DNA of 64,000 nt from contig NC_052046.1 in assembly GCF_015832195.1 (NCBI RefSeq), positions 16,856,161 through 16,920,160 of the forward strand, in the 5' to 3' direction. Source of the stretch: Motacilla alba alba (taxonomy: Eukaryota; Chordata; Aves; Passeriformes; Motacillidae). Under the pieces are notes generated by a model, which did not search any database, was not told the DNA's origin, and was given only the letters and a program-made list of their open reading frames with translations. Of this stretch, positions 1 through 13,115 are shown piece after piece. Each line of letters starts with the position of its first letter. Positions within the stretch are counted from its first letter, which is position 1. A program made the position numbers and the translations under genes.

Positions 1-44
1 AAATGACCATCAAGTATTTTGAAAACATTTTGAAAGTATTTTGT

Positions 45-211
45 CCTTTCCTTTCCTTTCCTTTCCTTTCCTTTCCTTTCCTTTCCTTTCCTTTCCTTTC
101 CTTTCCTTTCCTTTCCTTTCCTTTCCTTTCCTTTCCTTTCCTTTCCTTTCCTTTCCTTTCCTTTCCTTTCCTTTCCTTTCCTTTCCCTTCTTTTCCCTTC
201 CTTTCCTTCCT
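45..211. repeat. (TTTCC)n pentanucleotide microsatellite
   Basis: About 30 near-perfect copies of the 5-bp unit CTTTC, all pyrimidine on the plus strand, with a few interruptions (CCC, TTTT) at the right end. Because the period is 5 and the codon 3, the array is open in one frame and gives a false repetitive peptide (FLSFP repeated). A long homopurine-homopyrimidine tract like this can form triplex DNA and often varies in length between individuals. It starts near the window edge but does not reach it. Confidence 0.97.
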
Positions 212-3200
212 TGTTAGCGAGGAGAAAAGAAAAATCTAATAATCTACTTGAATTGTGTGGAGTAAGGTAACATCAGAAGGAAGTTAATCATTCATCATAT
301 TCCTACACTCCTAAAAAGAGTCAAAACAAGTAAAAAGGTCAGTGACTTACAACAAGATGCCAATGAGAAACATGTTTGAGCAATAGGAAGATATGATCAG
401 AAAAAAAAATTTTTTGAAGTATTACATTGCTATAATAAGATAATAATTAAAATGACAGCAACAATAGAAAAACTTCTCTATAATAAAATAAATTATTTAT
501 AGCCATACACATTATGGCTTTTGTTAGATTCACTACTGTTTGTGATATAATTTTTTACTTCAAAAATGTTATGACACGTAACAAATCTTGCACTACTTAT
601 CAGACAGATTACATGTACTCTGATTCTTTTTGTAATTCTCATGTCAGAATTTTACAACAGATTATTTTCTACTCTATTGATCACAGTATCTCTGATGCAT
701 TATGGAAAATTAATTCATTTTATGAAGTTACTGTGGTTTGGCTTACAGTAAAAAAGTGGGGGGTTTATGACATCTATAAAATATTTTCCTTTCTGTTTAA
801 CATAAAGTTTTACTGAAAGTTGCAGTGAAGGAAAAGTTTGCCAAGCTGGCAAGTTTGGCATATGATCTATACATAAATTGATGCAGAAAGATTGTTCCTT
901 CTGTGAAAGGTGTAGCCCAAAGAAGAAATTTCAAGAGTTTCAGGAAATCTCATAACTTTATAAAGAACCTGCTACAAACCTTTTGACATCTGACATGACT
1001 AAAAGTAGTATTTCCCCTTTTCTGCCTGTACTCTACCTTTTGTTCTTGGAGCCTCCTCTGTGCAGATTTTGTCAGAGCAGCACACCAGAAGTGTCTTGGT
1101 CGGCAGCAGTGGGGGAGCCCAAAAGCTACAGCCCGGCTAGGACTTGGGACAGACTTAACTGGAACTGAGTTTGGAAGAAGGCTTGGGGGCAAAGAGAGCT
1201 GAGTGGTGCAGCCTTACTTCTGGGGTGGGAGGGCCTGCAGAATGACAGTCTATGTGATCCAGGAGCTAAGGGCCTGGATTAAGTAAGACCTAAACAAATT
1301 GTCTGAAAAATGCACACTGGACCCAGTTTGGGGCAGGGGTAGGCACATTGGAGCATTGTTCGTCTCTCATCACAATCTTCTTTCTAGTTCTTGGAAGCAC
1401 AGCAACATCAAAAAGAGTTTTCTCTCATATTTCCAAGTATTGCAAGCTAATTCAAAGGCATTAGAATATTCAGAATGTTACATTGTTATTGCAAACCCAA
1501 TGTGCAAATACAATTACAGAAACAACACAAATATAGAGACAACTTGTCTCCAAAAGCACCAACAATTGTATGTTAAAACAAGAGGCTTTTAAATCCAGCA
1601 TGAGCAGTTGAAAACAAGTATCCCCACCACTACTCTCCCTCTTCCCACACATGGTGACAGTGCAATGCCCATCCTTTTTTCTTCCTGCTCTTGCTCTAAC
1701 GACCTCCAGCAGTTTGCTGGCTTTCTAATAAACTGCATGGAGCCTCTCCTCGGTCTTGAGGAGGCCTGCTTGTTCCGTGGATATCTCTCAGGCTTGGCAC
1801 TGCCTTGCTGTGACCCAAAAAGGCCTTTACCACTGCTGCAGTGGATCCTGGGCTACCCCAGCTGAGCATGCCCAGCTTTCAAAGCATGCTTTTCTTCCTC
1901 TTCATGATTTTATCTATATCTATGAAGTAGAGCTAAAACTGGGCAAACAGAGCAGCCAGATGCCCTGCTGCTCAGCCACACCCTCTTAATGAAAGCTACG
2001 ACATACTGCACACATATAAAACCAGTTATGTTATTTCATTTTTTCTGCTTATCCTGAAGTGTGGTGTATTTCCAGTATCCCAAGTCCCAAAAAAAAATTA
2101 TATGGCTGGGTTCAAGCAACCCTGACAGCAAACTCAAACCAAGAAAAAATAAAATTAACAACAACAAAGCCAAAACAAATCAAAACAAACCAAACAAACA
2201 AAGAAAAAGCTATCCACTTACTACTCTGAGAATATTTCTGAAAGAAATTGTCGCATCATACTGAGTTCTTGGTCATAATTTTCAAAGAAGGATACTTACA
2301 CGAGCATCCTGAGAACTAAATCATTATGGAAAAATTAAGGACCTAATGAAGACATTAGACCTGTTATGACCTCTCTGATGTTCTGTCCCTGCTGTACAGG
2401 GTCCCTCCCTGTACTCCCCAGGATGCAACTGCACATTTCTCTACTCAATCTAATTAAACACATGTAAAAGCAGTGTTGCAAAGCCTGCATTTAGTCTGTA
2501 TTTACACACAGCTCAAAAGCCTTTCCTTGTGCCTCCTGGCTGTTTGAGGCTATGGGCCTGTGAGCAGCAGGACTAATGTTGCAGGTTGAGGGTTAGGGAA
2601 GAGCTAGTTGCAACCTCCCTGGTCCTGGCACTCCCAGGGCTCTGGCACTCCTTGGATCTTTCTGTAAGTTGATTAAACCATCCAAAAGGGTTTTTTTTTT
2701 TTTTCTTAAACTGGCAAGCTACCTTAAACTATGTTTCAGGCATAAATTGCTGTACTAGCACTGGTTTTTATTCTCCCTCCATCTTAAATATCCTAAACCT
2801 TTTGAGTTTTGATATTGCATCAGCAGTGGGTAAATAGCACAGCTCTTTGGCACTGGCAGGGGACCAGGATGAGGTCAGATTTGTACAGTAACAAAAACCG
2901 ACAGAATTTAGAAGATGATTTAACAGTGGTAGTTGTATAACCACTGATGGAGACTGACTGCATGCAAAGGCAGCTGTACCATAAGAGTCAGGACGTTCAT
3001 TTTCTTGCTTTTTGGCATACTCATGCTTCAGCTCTTTATGTACCACCATTTCTACAGGAGATTATTTCAGAACAAATGCTCTGACTGGAACTAGCCATGT
3101 GACTGATGCTGCACCATTCAGGACTTAACTGAAAAATACTTTCTACTGTATGGGGTGATGTGAAATCTGACCTCAAATTGTCCTCTACCCAGATACACAC

Positions 3201-6200
3201 CATGAAAAGAATTCTGCAGTTGAGGTCTTGTCTTTGTTTTTCTCTGGGTGGTACTGCTTTGGCTACTTTTTAGGGTCCAGCTCTAACTATACCATTCACA
3301 GCTTCAGTAAAAACTCCCACTGTGGCTCGAAGTCATTTGCATCCTCTATGTCTGCTGGCCCAACAGGCAAGCACAGTGCTGATATTGCACTTTTTACTTC
3401 CTAACAGCCTTGTGTTTTCAGTTTTGTTTTGTTTTTTTTCCTCCTTTTTCAGGATTTTTTTTAATAGTTTGAGATACTCCAATGCCTCCCAACCCCCAAT
3501 TTCTCTAGGAGCCAAGGTGGGCACATTGTCAGTAGATATGTACAGGCCTCCAGACATTTTCAACCTAAGTCCTAGCAGGGAATTGAGCCTTGAAGCTGGC
3601 AGAAGGCAGAACTATGTGACTCACTGTGAAAGGGCAGGAGCACGAGGGCAGTTTAAAATAGTTTGTTTCTCTCAAGAGTGGCTCTTCCCTGAGGCCAGCT
3701 GTGGTTTCAACCTGAAAATGACATGTGAACAGATCTGGTTCAATTTGGACTCTGTGTCTGCATACTGCATGTTTATTTGCTACTTTTCTCTCTCCCAGGC
3801 TACATGTTTTTCTTTCCTTTTCCTGAGTCTTTCCTTTTCCTCCATCCTCTGTTTCCTGTTAGGCCTATGCTGGGGCAATGAGAGTGCTTGTATTCCTGGA
3901 GATGTGACACAGCTGCATCCCAAGCCTGTACCTGGGCAAGAAGAAGGTGTGTCCTTCCTCTTATTCCAGAAAGGAATTATGCTATGGTCTCTCAGGTGAA
4001 CCCATGAGGACTCCAGCAAGGATAAGGACTTCAGGGTGTGCTGTATGGACCTAAGTCCTTGCTGGCCAAAATATTTTCGGATTATAGAAGGAAGTGGCTT
4101 CTGTGTGTGTCACTGTGTCTGTTCTGAAACATTTTCCCACAGAGGCAGTGGTTGATAGTTCAGCTTGAGTTAAATGAATTAAACATTTTTTGTTTAATGA
4201 ATTGGACATAACTAAAAAAAAAAAAAGAATCCACTGTAAACAAGGTTGAGAAACAGTGCCTTAAAGTTTGTTACTGTATTTATAGAGGTCAGTCAAGCAT
4301 ACACTGGTGAAATAATAACTGTTTGGTCTGTACATAATCTTCTTGTTCTGGATTACATCAGCACTTGCCCACATACAATTAAAGTACCTGACACACCACA
4401 GCTAAAATTCTGCCAAAGGCCTCTCCCAACTTTATTCTACCTGATGTTTCACACTGATCTAACTGCAAAATGTTCAAATTGCCACACAATCAGGATAAGC
4501 ACTTCCCATGCAGGCTGGGGTAAAACCAGTTCAGTCTGCAATGTACTTGGCTGTAACCCAGAAAGGTTTTTAGGCAATTGCACCATAAACCATGGCATAG
4601 AGGTTAGCTTTCAGTGAAGAGCAGGGCTACATCAAGGTGAAGGACTTTGGAGAAGCAGGGGATGTTAATCCATAGGTAGCTTCTCTCCACTGGAGGCAGA
4701 CAGTGACTGGTAACTGGGTAAAACCTGGGCAGAGGCTCGAGGAGGAGTGAGGAAATAGTGCCTGGAGTTTTCAGTCAGGATTACAGAGCACACCAAGCAC
4801 AAAGCACTGTGGGTCTGGTGAGCTGAAACATCTGCCTCCCTGCATTGCTGTCCTGTGGCCAAGCATGTGAGGGCTGGACATGCTCCCCTCTCAGTAAACT
4901 ATCCTGCTGCCTCAAGCATGGTCCTTTAAGCCTTCAGGAGCAGGCAGCAGGGCTCTGGACACCTCAATTTTCCTGAAAATCAAGAATGCTAATAGGAGGA
5001 GAAGGGAACACATTTTCTCCCCTGTACCATCTCTTTCCTGGCAAAAAGCACCCCTGTGATTGTTTGTAGATCAAGCAAGTGGGTTTATGACTCCTGATGA
5101 CGTGTTGGTGTGTAAAAGTGCTCTGCTCATCCTTCCCTGGATTGGTCTTAATTTCTGGCACCCTAGTAACTTCTTTCTTCTACCTGCCTGGGCCTCTAGT
5201 GGGACTTGATTAAGTGCTTATAGTTTGATTTGTGAACAGGAAAAGGGTCTCCTGTGTAATGGAAGTTAAGTGTTGTAGGGCTTGGCTGAGTCAGGGTTAG
5301 CTCCAAAGTAAGTCAGTGAGATCAGTTCTTCCAGGGTCAGTAAAAAAGCGAGAAGGGAGAGAAGAACCAGGCCCACACTTTTTATGGATCTTTTCCTTTT
5401 GAATGAATCTGTTAATGCCAGAAAAATTTGGGGTACTTCAAGAAAACAAAGCCACCATTGTCAACACTTTTTAAGGGATAGCAGAAGCCAGGACAGGAGA
5501 TCATCATTAAGCAATACACTGTCTTGAAAGACACTGCATAAGAAGGCAGTCATGATATTGATCCTGGCTTTCTTTCAAAACTTCAAAAGTGTTATAAATG
5601 CTGACATTATCAGTGCTGTTCTATGATGTGAGGGAAAGGAGAATTAGAACTGATCTTTACAGTCTTGTACTTTGAGCAAGACATGCTGTTGATCACATAA
5701 GCATCCAAATATTTATGTTTTATTTATAAATAAGCCAAGCCTTTTCCAACTCACTTCCTGGTAAAAAGGCAGCATTCAAACCACAGAAATCCTTTGTGTC
5801 ATGTGTACTGCTCATTATTCTGGGAAATTCTGAGAGGTGCCTATTGTATACTGAATTATTTGTTTCAAGCTTCCAGAGGTTCTCCTGGGATGATTCCCCA
5901 CAAAGTTACTGTGGCTATGTTTAGCAAGCACTTGAAACCCAGAGCAAGTACTTGTAGGAAAATGAGAATATGTAGCAGCATGTTAAGTACTATGGAAAAT
6001 TGCATCCTGGCTCAATTCTGGGGGAAGGGAATTTCTGCCATTGCCAGCAAACTTCTGGAGATCTGAAATAATAAGAGGAATAAGAGAAATCTTAGGAATG
6101 TATATACTTTTCCATTTCTGTACATAATTTCATTTTGGAGATTCTAGAGGTTTTGGAGGTCTAGAAATACATATCTATTTGAGAATTGCTGGCAAATAGT

Positions 6201-9200
6201 AGTCAAATACTTCTTGCTTTGGTGTGATACAAAATTCTGCCTGTTAAATTGCAAAGTTATTTTTGTGAATGCCAAACCAGCCAGCTTCAGAAAATACCAT
6301 TTAACATCCATTGTGACATTAAATCTATGCCCCTTAAGAACAAGAGGAAATACAGTGGTGTTTTCTAGAGGCTGAGTTTTATAGAGACACCCACTGTGTG
6401 AAACACCCACAGCACCACAGTCCGTAAAAAATTCTGACCTTCATTTTAGCATTCATTTAGCAATTAGCCTGGAAATCACTGAGTCCTTCATACATCCTTT
6501 TGTTCTGTCTTCAGGCAATATGCTCACCATAAGCAGAAGTGTCTGTATCTCTTCCACAGATTTCCAGAAATCCCACTGTACAATTTGCTGCATAGCCTCT
6601 TACCAGGTTCAGAAGCAAATACCAGTGACTGCATATGATAATTGCTGTCCCTGCAGCCTTTTATTGACTCATTTTAACAGCAGGAACTGCATCATTTGTA
6701 AAGACCAGTTACTTTTCCCCCATTTAGAATCCTCATTAAATGTTCAGTGACTTAGAGTCCACCCCTTTCACAATTCCTACAAATGCATTAACACTGCATT
6801 TATAACATGTTACACGGGGAAATTATAAGACTGTTTCCAGATTGGCAATGGAAACATTTGTCGCAGTATAGCAGTGTGATTTGGGGATCAATCTGGAACA
6901 TCAGCTCCAGCAAACCAACCACCTCAACATCTTGTCAACAGATCCAAACTATTTGAGCCTGATTTAATTCTGTCTTCCACTATTTCATTGCCATGACTTT
7001 TGCTTTTCCACCAGGGTTTGTGCACTGATTGTTCCTTTCTGCAGTTCAACAGCAGATGCTCACATTTTTCTCCCCTTAATGACATTTCTATGTGAAGCAA
7101 GAAGCACTGAATGTTTTCAAACACATTTTTTTGGGATTTAATTTCCACCACTGCAGAAATTAACATAGGACACTGTTATAAAGTCTTGTGCTTTCCAAAA
7201 GCCGTTCTGCAAGGATGGAGAGTTGGGTAACAAGCTGCGGTAAACTTATGTGGTGAGTGTTTAGTTTCCTTCTCAATGAACTTTACAGTTGCTGTGTATT
7301 TTGCTACATTACTAAAATGTACATTATAAAGAGGGAATGATAATACATAGTTTAACTTACTGTATTTAGCTGTACATCTCTTTTGCTTCTAGAAAAAGAG
7401 ATTTGTGTTACTCATTAAAAAGAGATCTACCCTCACACTTCATATGATGGCACATTGACCATCTTTCTGCTGAAACTTTTCATTTTTACCGAGTTTTCAC
7501 ACTGACAGCATAAGAATGAAGTGATGAGTTAATTTAACTGTGTCAGTTATTATCAGAATGAAATCAATGATGCAGAAATAGTGGTTAATAACCTAATGCA
7601 TAGCCGATGTTTGCATTCTAACTTTCCTTTTAATGGCATTCAAGAACATGGCTTGAAATTTGGATGCACTTCAGTTGATGCACTTCAGTTACAGAATTAA
7701 TATTCTTATTCTCTCTGAAGAACTGCAGGCCTGTCCCTTCAAGAAAATGCTTATGATCTCAGAGGAAAAGCTTTAAGATTATAACAGAGAGAAGGACTGT
7801 CTTCAAAAGGATTTTGTACAGAGGTAGGAAATAACCATTACCCTTCCTTTCTAAAATTCTGTGTATGTTTAGTGCTAACTGTGAAATTGTTTTCCTGCAG
7901 TTAAAAGCTGAATAAAATTCCCAGTGAAATAAGTCAATAAGCACCAGAGTGTCAAATCCAAAGAAGTAAAAGTAAATATTATTTCTTCTGTCCAGGACAG
8001 AGTATTTTGCTTCTGAGATAAGCTGCCTAGGATCTTCATTCTTATTCATAAAATTCCCCAAGGAAACCCCTTTTAAGTACACTTTCAGCTATTTAATTCA
8101 GAGGGAAACGTCATGCATAGCTTAGAGCTGATGCACATTTCCCTTGCTGGTTTCCTGCAAGTCTCTCAGTTCCTTCAGGGATTACTCCAGTCACAGCATA
8201 TTCTATTCCTGCATCATTAATCACACAGATAATAAGGAAGAATATTTTATTTGAATATACCTATCTTTATCTGAATGTGAATCTCTCTGAAATGTACTTT
8301 ATCACAAATTCCAAGCACTCATTGAAGTGTTTGCTACCCAGCAAGGCACTCAAGTAAGTATGCAGGGAAAAGATTTTGTTAAATTGTGTTTAACTGTAGT
8401 TGACTAAGGCCTGAATTTTTTTCTCTGAAAATGTTGTGGTACCAGCGAGTTCAGATGTCAGATCTGCCCCTAAACAGGTGCCTGTCATCCTTTCCAGTTT
8501 TTCTGGCTTTTAAACCAAATTCTTAGAGTGCTGCCAGTACACTACAGTATGTTGTGATTGGAAAGAGTCCAGCAGCAATTTAGCTTTAAGCCTAACAAAA
8601 GCAGGAAGCAAGGAACATAGACACCATATATTCCTAGGCCTGCCGAAGCGTTCTTCCAGAGATTTGCTGCTGAACAGCAGGGGAGTGTGGCCAAACACTT
8701 TGATAAGTAACCTCTACAGGGAAAATTAATGTTGCTTGAAACAGAAGATAACCCCCTTTCTTTTAAAATACAGACAATTACCATGAATTTAGCCAGTTAC
8801 TTTTGTAGATGTGTTTCCAGACAGCACTTGTGTTTAGCATCCCAGCACTGAATTATTCCCCCTTGGCCTTCCTGGCATGTAAATGGAATCTGTTTCACTG
8901 CTTTTGCTGATTAGATAACAAAACAGACTCTAATGAACATTATGAAGCTAGAGGCTATTTGTCAGAGCTGGTTGAAATCTTTCCAATTAATATTTCAACA
9001 GAGTTTAATCTAAGATCCCCTTTCATAAAATATTCACAGACAATGTAATTCTTCAAAAGGATATATTGTGAAAGTATCCTAGCAAAAAGAAATTCTTAAG
9101 GATTTGGAAAAAAGTCTAATATCTTGGGATTTTTCTTAATCTCTTTTTTTTCCCTTTCTCTCATTCCAGGTCAATTTCCTCCCCATTCCTGCTAGAAAAT

Positions 9201-9282
9201 GTATTTAAAATATGCAACATCTTAACTGCTTATTACTGAAGGTAAAAAAACCACACAAAGTAGTGTCTGAATTGAAGCTGAC
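212..9282. other. Intergenic stretch, no supported gene
   Basis: I read both strands and see only AT-rich unique sequence with short T or A runs (for example around 2690-2704 and 3420-3470). The longest open frame, at 3322-3999 plus, begins with GTG, is rich in F, L and S from a T-rich stretch, and shows no family resemblance. No tRNA, CR1 tail or CpG-rich promoter is visible. A short local duplication of TGATGCACTTCAGT lies near 7665-7690. Confidence 0.6.

Positions 9283-9311
<29 letters not shown>
9283..9311 (+). repeat. Poly(A) run of 29
   Basis: An uninterrupted run of 29 A residues, followed by AG and more A-rich sequence. It could be a simple homopolymer or the tail of an old retroposed transcript inserted on the plus strand. 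The roughly 100 bases upstream show no gene I recognise, so the second reading is only a possibility. Confidence 0.9.
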
Positions 9312-9313
<2 letters not shown>

Positions 9314-10550
9314 AAACTATTCTGCCATGTAGTTTACCTTCTTGTTTTACTTTTTTGTGCCTCAAAGGAAAAAAACTATTTCAAATCAAAGCTGTTTTTT
9401 TCTCCTCAAATGACTAACACTAAGATACTGTTAAAATATAATTTATTTTCTCATGAAGAATTACAATATTTACAGAATTTTAAAGAAAATAAGAAATAAG
9501 AAATTCACATGGAAAAATATGTCCCTCTGCTGTTCACTGTAACTCACAAGCTCCTGACAGCAGAGGAGGCTTTGCATGATGGCAAACCCTACTCTTCAAA
9601 GACAGAGATCCAGTAAACACAGGGTTATACCCAAGGCTCTGCCTGGATCCTTGCCTCCATAAGTTGGCTTATGTTTTGTAACCAAAAAAGTCACATTTAG
9701 GTCTAAAAAAGTAAAAATGTGCTAGTTAGCCTAATGCAAGTTGCAGTTTTTCCTGATGCAAGGAAATCTCTGAAAGTATAGGGTGTTATCAGCTGACTTT
9801 TAACAATCTCCAAGGAGAGAAATTCCATTGTTTTTCTGGGAATGTGTTCTAGTGCTTAATTACTCTCATTATGAGGATTTCTTGTTCCTTTAAATCCAGC
9901 TGCCATTTGTATATTTGCTTTTTGCTCATTGTGCTCTGGCTGTGCATTTCTGAGAAGATCCTACTCTGCTTTTTCTAAAACTTCACTTTTTGTGGGATTA
10001 TATTAGAGCTTTGTTTTCTTCAGGATGAGCACTGAAAATAATTCTCTTCAATATGTACACTTTTATACACTAATATTCTTCAAACATCAAAGAATAAGAT
10101 GTTGTCTCTTTCATTAATAACCCCATTTTTAATTCATTGAAAAGTTTCTTGTAGAAAGTTTCCGTGAGTCTTCTTTAAAAAAATTGGAATATTGTTTTTA
10201 TTTCACTTGTTTTTCCCTCTGCCTCTCACATTTATCTGAAACACATAGTGTGGGCTGAAATGCTCTTGTAATACTGAAGTATGCTCAGCACCAGTTAAAG
10301 TTTTTAAAACCCATGCTTTTTTTATTTTGATAGCTAGAGACAATTTCTCTTCCTTGTCATCTTGCCTCATATTTTTTTTGCCAAGGGATGTGGGCTTTTT
10401 ACAGGGCCTGTTCTACACTCAATACTTGAAGCAGACAAAAAGCGGTGTGGCTTAATCACTAAACACAGACTGCTGTCCACACCCTGTGTGTACCTTTGAC
10501 ACCAGTTAGGAAGCCATCTAAAGGATGGCAAATCTGTCCTGGGCTGCTAG
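9312..10550. other. Intergenic stretch, nothing recognised
   Basis: AT-rich unique sequence with T-rich runs and no open frame worth keeping. It ends where the CR1 3' tail begins. Confidence 0.55.
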
Positions 10551-10686
10551 TGCAGAAGTGGAGGAGTCACCACATCTAGAAGTGTTTCAAGGGGCCCCTG
10601 GATGTGGCACATAGGTTCAGGGTGATTATGGTGGGATAGGTGATCTTGAGGGTCTTTTCCAGTGCTGATGATTCTGTGATTCTATG
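10551..10686 (+). mobile_element. CR1 LINE 3' end fragment
   Basis: The segment has the standard layout of a CR1 3' untranslated tail: a block like 'gaagtgtttcaagg', then 'ggtgatcttgagggtc', and the terminal ATTCTGTGATTCTATGG, which is the short 8-bp repeat that ends CR1 elements. It is 5'-truncated, as most CR1 copies are, and lies in plus orientation. Divergence from a clean CR1 tail suggests an old insertion. Confidence 0.85.
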
Positions 10687-11954
10687 GGAAAAAAAAAAAT
10701 GTATATATGTTAGCACAACTTACTCATGTAGACAAAGTTTTAGTTTCAGGACTCCCTAACAAACTTCCTGAGTGTCATGCTAGCTGTTTCATGAAGTCAT
10801 GGAGCCTTTCTTGTCCTCCACATACAAACCAAAAATTGATGCATTTCCCTACCACACGTTGTCAGAGCTTGGAAGCAGTCATGATGTTTCTGGGAAACTC
10901 AGGTATTGCAGTAATGTTGGAAAGGAACAAAATAAGAAAGGAAAGGACATGACTCTTCCCTTTCTATGCCAGAAACAGCAGGACTAATTCTACTTCATTG
11001 TAAAGCAACTGAGCTTCCAAAAACTGATTTTATCTGAAGCAATTTCTGAACCACAAGAGTGTTCTGAGCTGTACACAAATTCAGATCCAGCACAAGTTTT
11101 TAAATGCATGGCTAAACCTGGTCTTCAAAATAGAAAAGTCTGAGCTTGTGTTTTAACAATTATCAATATGCAACACAAGAAAAAAAAAAGAAAAAGTTAC
11201 ATTATTTATGATGGTGACATGGAAGTGTCTCCTTTGTGTACTTTCTTGGGGATAAGGCTTATGTATGGGTATGGAACCTAATGATGCCAGCAGGCAGGGG
11301 ACTGGAGCCTCTGACTTAGTTCCCTTTGGAGGAAATCTGATAAATTCATAAACAACTTGGAGGAAAAACACAGCACATGCTAAAGAGAGAAACAAAATCT
11401 TCTCTAAACAAATTGGTAATACAGACACCAACTGGAAGATGTGTAAACATATTAGGTACCACTGCCTTTTTCCTGATGAGTTTTATGAGCAAATTTTTTC
11501 CTTGGAAACTGCTACAGTTACATTTCTAAAAGGAAAACTCTGCCACTTTCAATACTCCAGCCAGAAATACACATTTGCCAGGAATCAAATACATAGGAGA
11601 GTGACATGTTTTAGTTAAAAACTTGCAGAAGTTTGTATGAAAGAGGTCTTGGAGCATGATAGCTCCAATCCTGCCTTCCTTGGTGACAGAGACCAGTACT
11701 CTGGCATTCTTGTGAACATAAAGCATGGAATTAACCGACCTGTTAGTGAACAAATCTTTGGGCTGACTTAAATAAAACAACTTGTGTCACAAGCCCTTGT
11801 AAGTGTAGAAGGAAACAAGGAGAGATTCTCTTGTTCTCAACTGTTGCATGTGTTTTGGGCAATACAGAATTAACTGCCGTTTTTGAAGATAATTTCTCAC
11901 ACATATGAAAAATAGTAACCCTGTTTTTGTGAGTAGAAAAAGCAACCATCATTG
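10687..11954. other. Intergenic stretch, nothing recognised
   Basis: Unique AT-rich sequence between two CR1 pieces. Short open frames on both strands lack any recognisable domain. Confidence 0.5.
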
Positions 11955-13115
11955 ACCATCTAGCTGGACTTCTGTAAGGCTTTTGATATGGTCCCAAGGG
12001 GCATCCTTATCTCTAAATTCGAGACACATGGGTTTGAAAGGGGGACTATTCAGTGGATAAGGAACTGTCCATCCATAAGCTGGATGGACAGACACAGCCA
12101 GAGAGCTGTGGTTAATGGCTGTATGTCCCAGTGGGGGCTTGTGATGAGTGGTATCCCTCAGAGCTCTGTCTTGGGACTGGTGCCTTTTAATATTTTTATC
12201 AATGACACAGACAGTGGGATCAAGGGCACCCTCATCAAGTTTGCAGATGACACCAAACTGACATGTGCAGCTGACAACAGAAGAACAGGACACAATCCAG
12301 AAGGACCCGGACAAGCTTAAGAAATGGGCTAACAAGAACCTCATGAAGTATTACCAGGCCAAGTGGAAAGTGTTGCACCTAGTTTGGGGCAATCCCAGAC
12401 ATGGGCACAGACTGGAGAAGTCACTGAGACCAGCCCTGTTCAGGAGGACTCGGGGATGCTGGTGGATGAGAGGCTGGACATGACCCAGCCATGGGCACTC
12501 ACATCCCAGAGAGCCAAACGTGTCCCAGGCGGCCCCCAAAGAACCAGCATCCATGCACTGCATCCATGAGCAGCAGGTCAAGGGAGGGGATTCTGTCCTC
12601 TATTCTGCCCCTGTGAGACCCCATCCAGAGTGCTGTATCCAGCTCTGAGGCTGCCAGTTCAAGAAGGGCATAGACAAGGCCAGAGATTATGAGAGGGCTG
12701 GAACATTTCTCCTCTGAAGACGGGATGAGAGAGTGGAGGTTGCTCAGCCTGGAGGAGAGAAGGCTCTGGGGGCACCCTGTTGTTCACTACTTAAAGGGGG
12801 CTTATGAAAAAAAAGGGAGAGGAACTTTTTACATGGGCAGATAGTAATAAAACAAGGGGAAATGTTTTTAAATTGAAAGAGGAGAAATTTGGATTAGATA
12901 TTAGGAAGAAATTCTTTACTCAAAAGGTAGTGAGGCAATGGAACCTGTTTTCCAGAGACAGTATGGATGACCCATCCCTGGAAATGTTCAAGGTCAGTTT
13001 GGATGGGGCAACCTGACCTAGTGTGTGGCATCTCTGCCTGTAGTGGCAAAACAGGAAATGGATAATATTTAAGGTCCCTTCCAGCTGAAACCATTCTACA
13101 ATTCTCTGATCTCTC
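11955..13115 (+). mobile_element. Decayed CR1 LINE with reverse transcriptase remnant
   Basis: This is a 5'-truncated CR1 retrotransposon in plus orientation that covers the second half of the reverse transcriptase and the 3' end. The frame from 11964 reads [15 protein letters not shown], then a block near [10 protein letters not shown] (usual form SGVPQGSVLG), then NIFIND, then FADDTKL with the catalytic FADD box at 12240-12251. After about 12320 the reading frame breaks, but CR1-like text continues in other frames (KKWANKNLMKYY, then RKKFFTQKVVRQWN at about 12904-12945). The end, near 13080-13115, has the CR1 tail 'ggtcccttccagctgaaacc' and 'attct'. Frameshifts make it non-functional. Confidence 0.93.

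Noticed and set aside
3..239. 78-codon frame encoding repeated FLSFP
   Set aside because: It is a direct translation of the TTTCC microsatellite and has no coding support.
3322..3999. 225-codon plus-strand open frame
   Set aside because: It starts at GTG, is biased by a T-rich stretch toward F, L and S, and shows no domain or splice context; most likely chance.
11988..12320. 110-codon frame as a host gene
   Set aside because: It is the reverse transcriptase remnant of a CR1 LINE, with FADD at 12240-12251.
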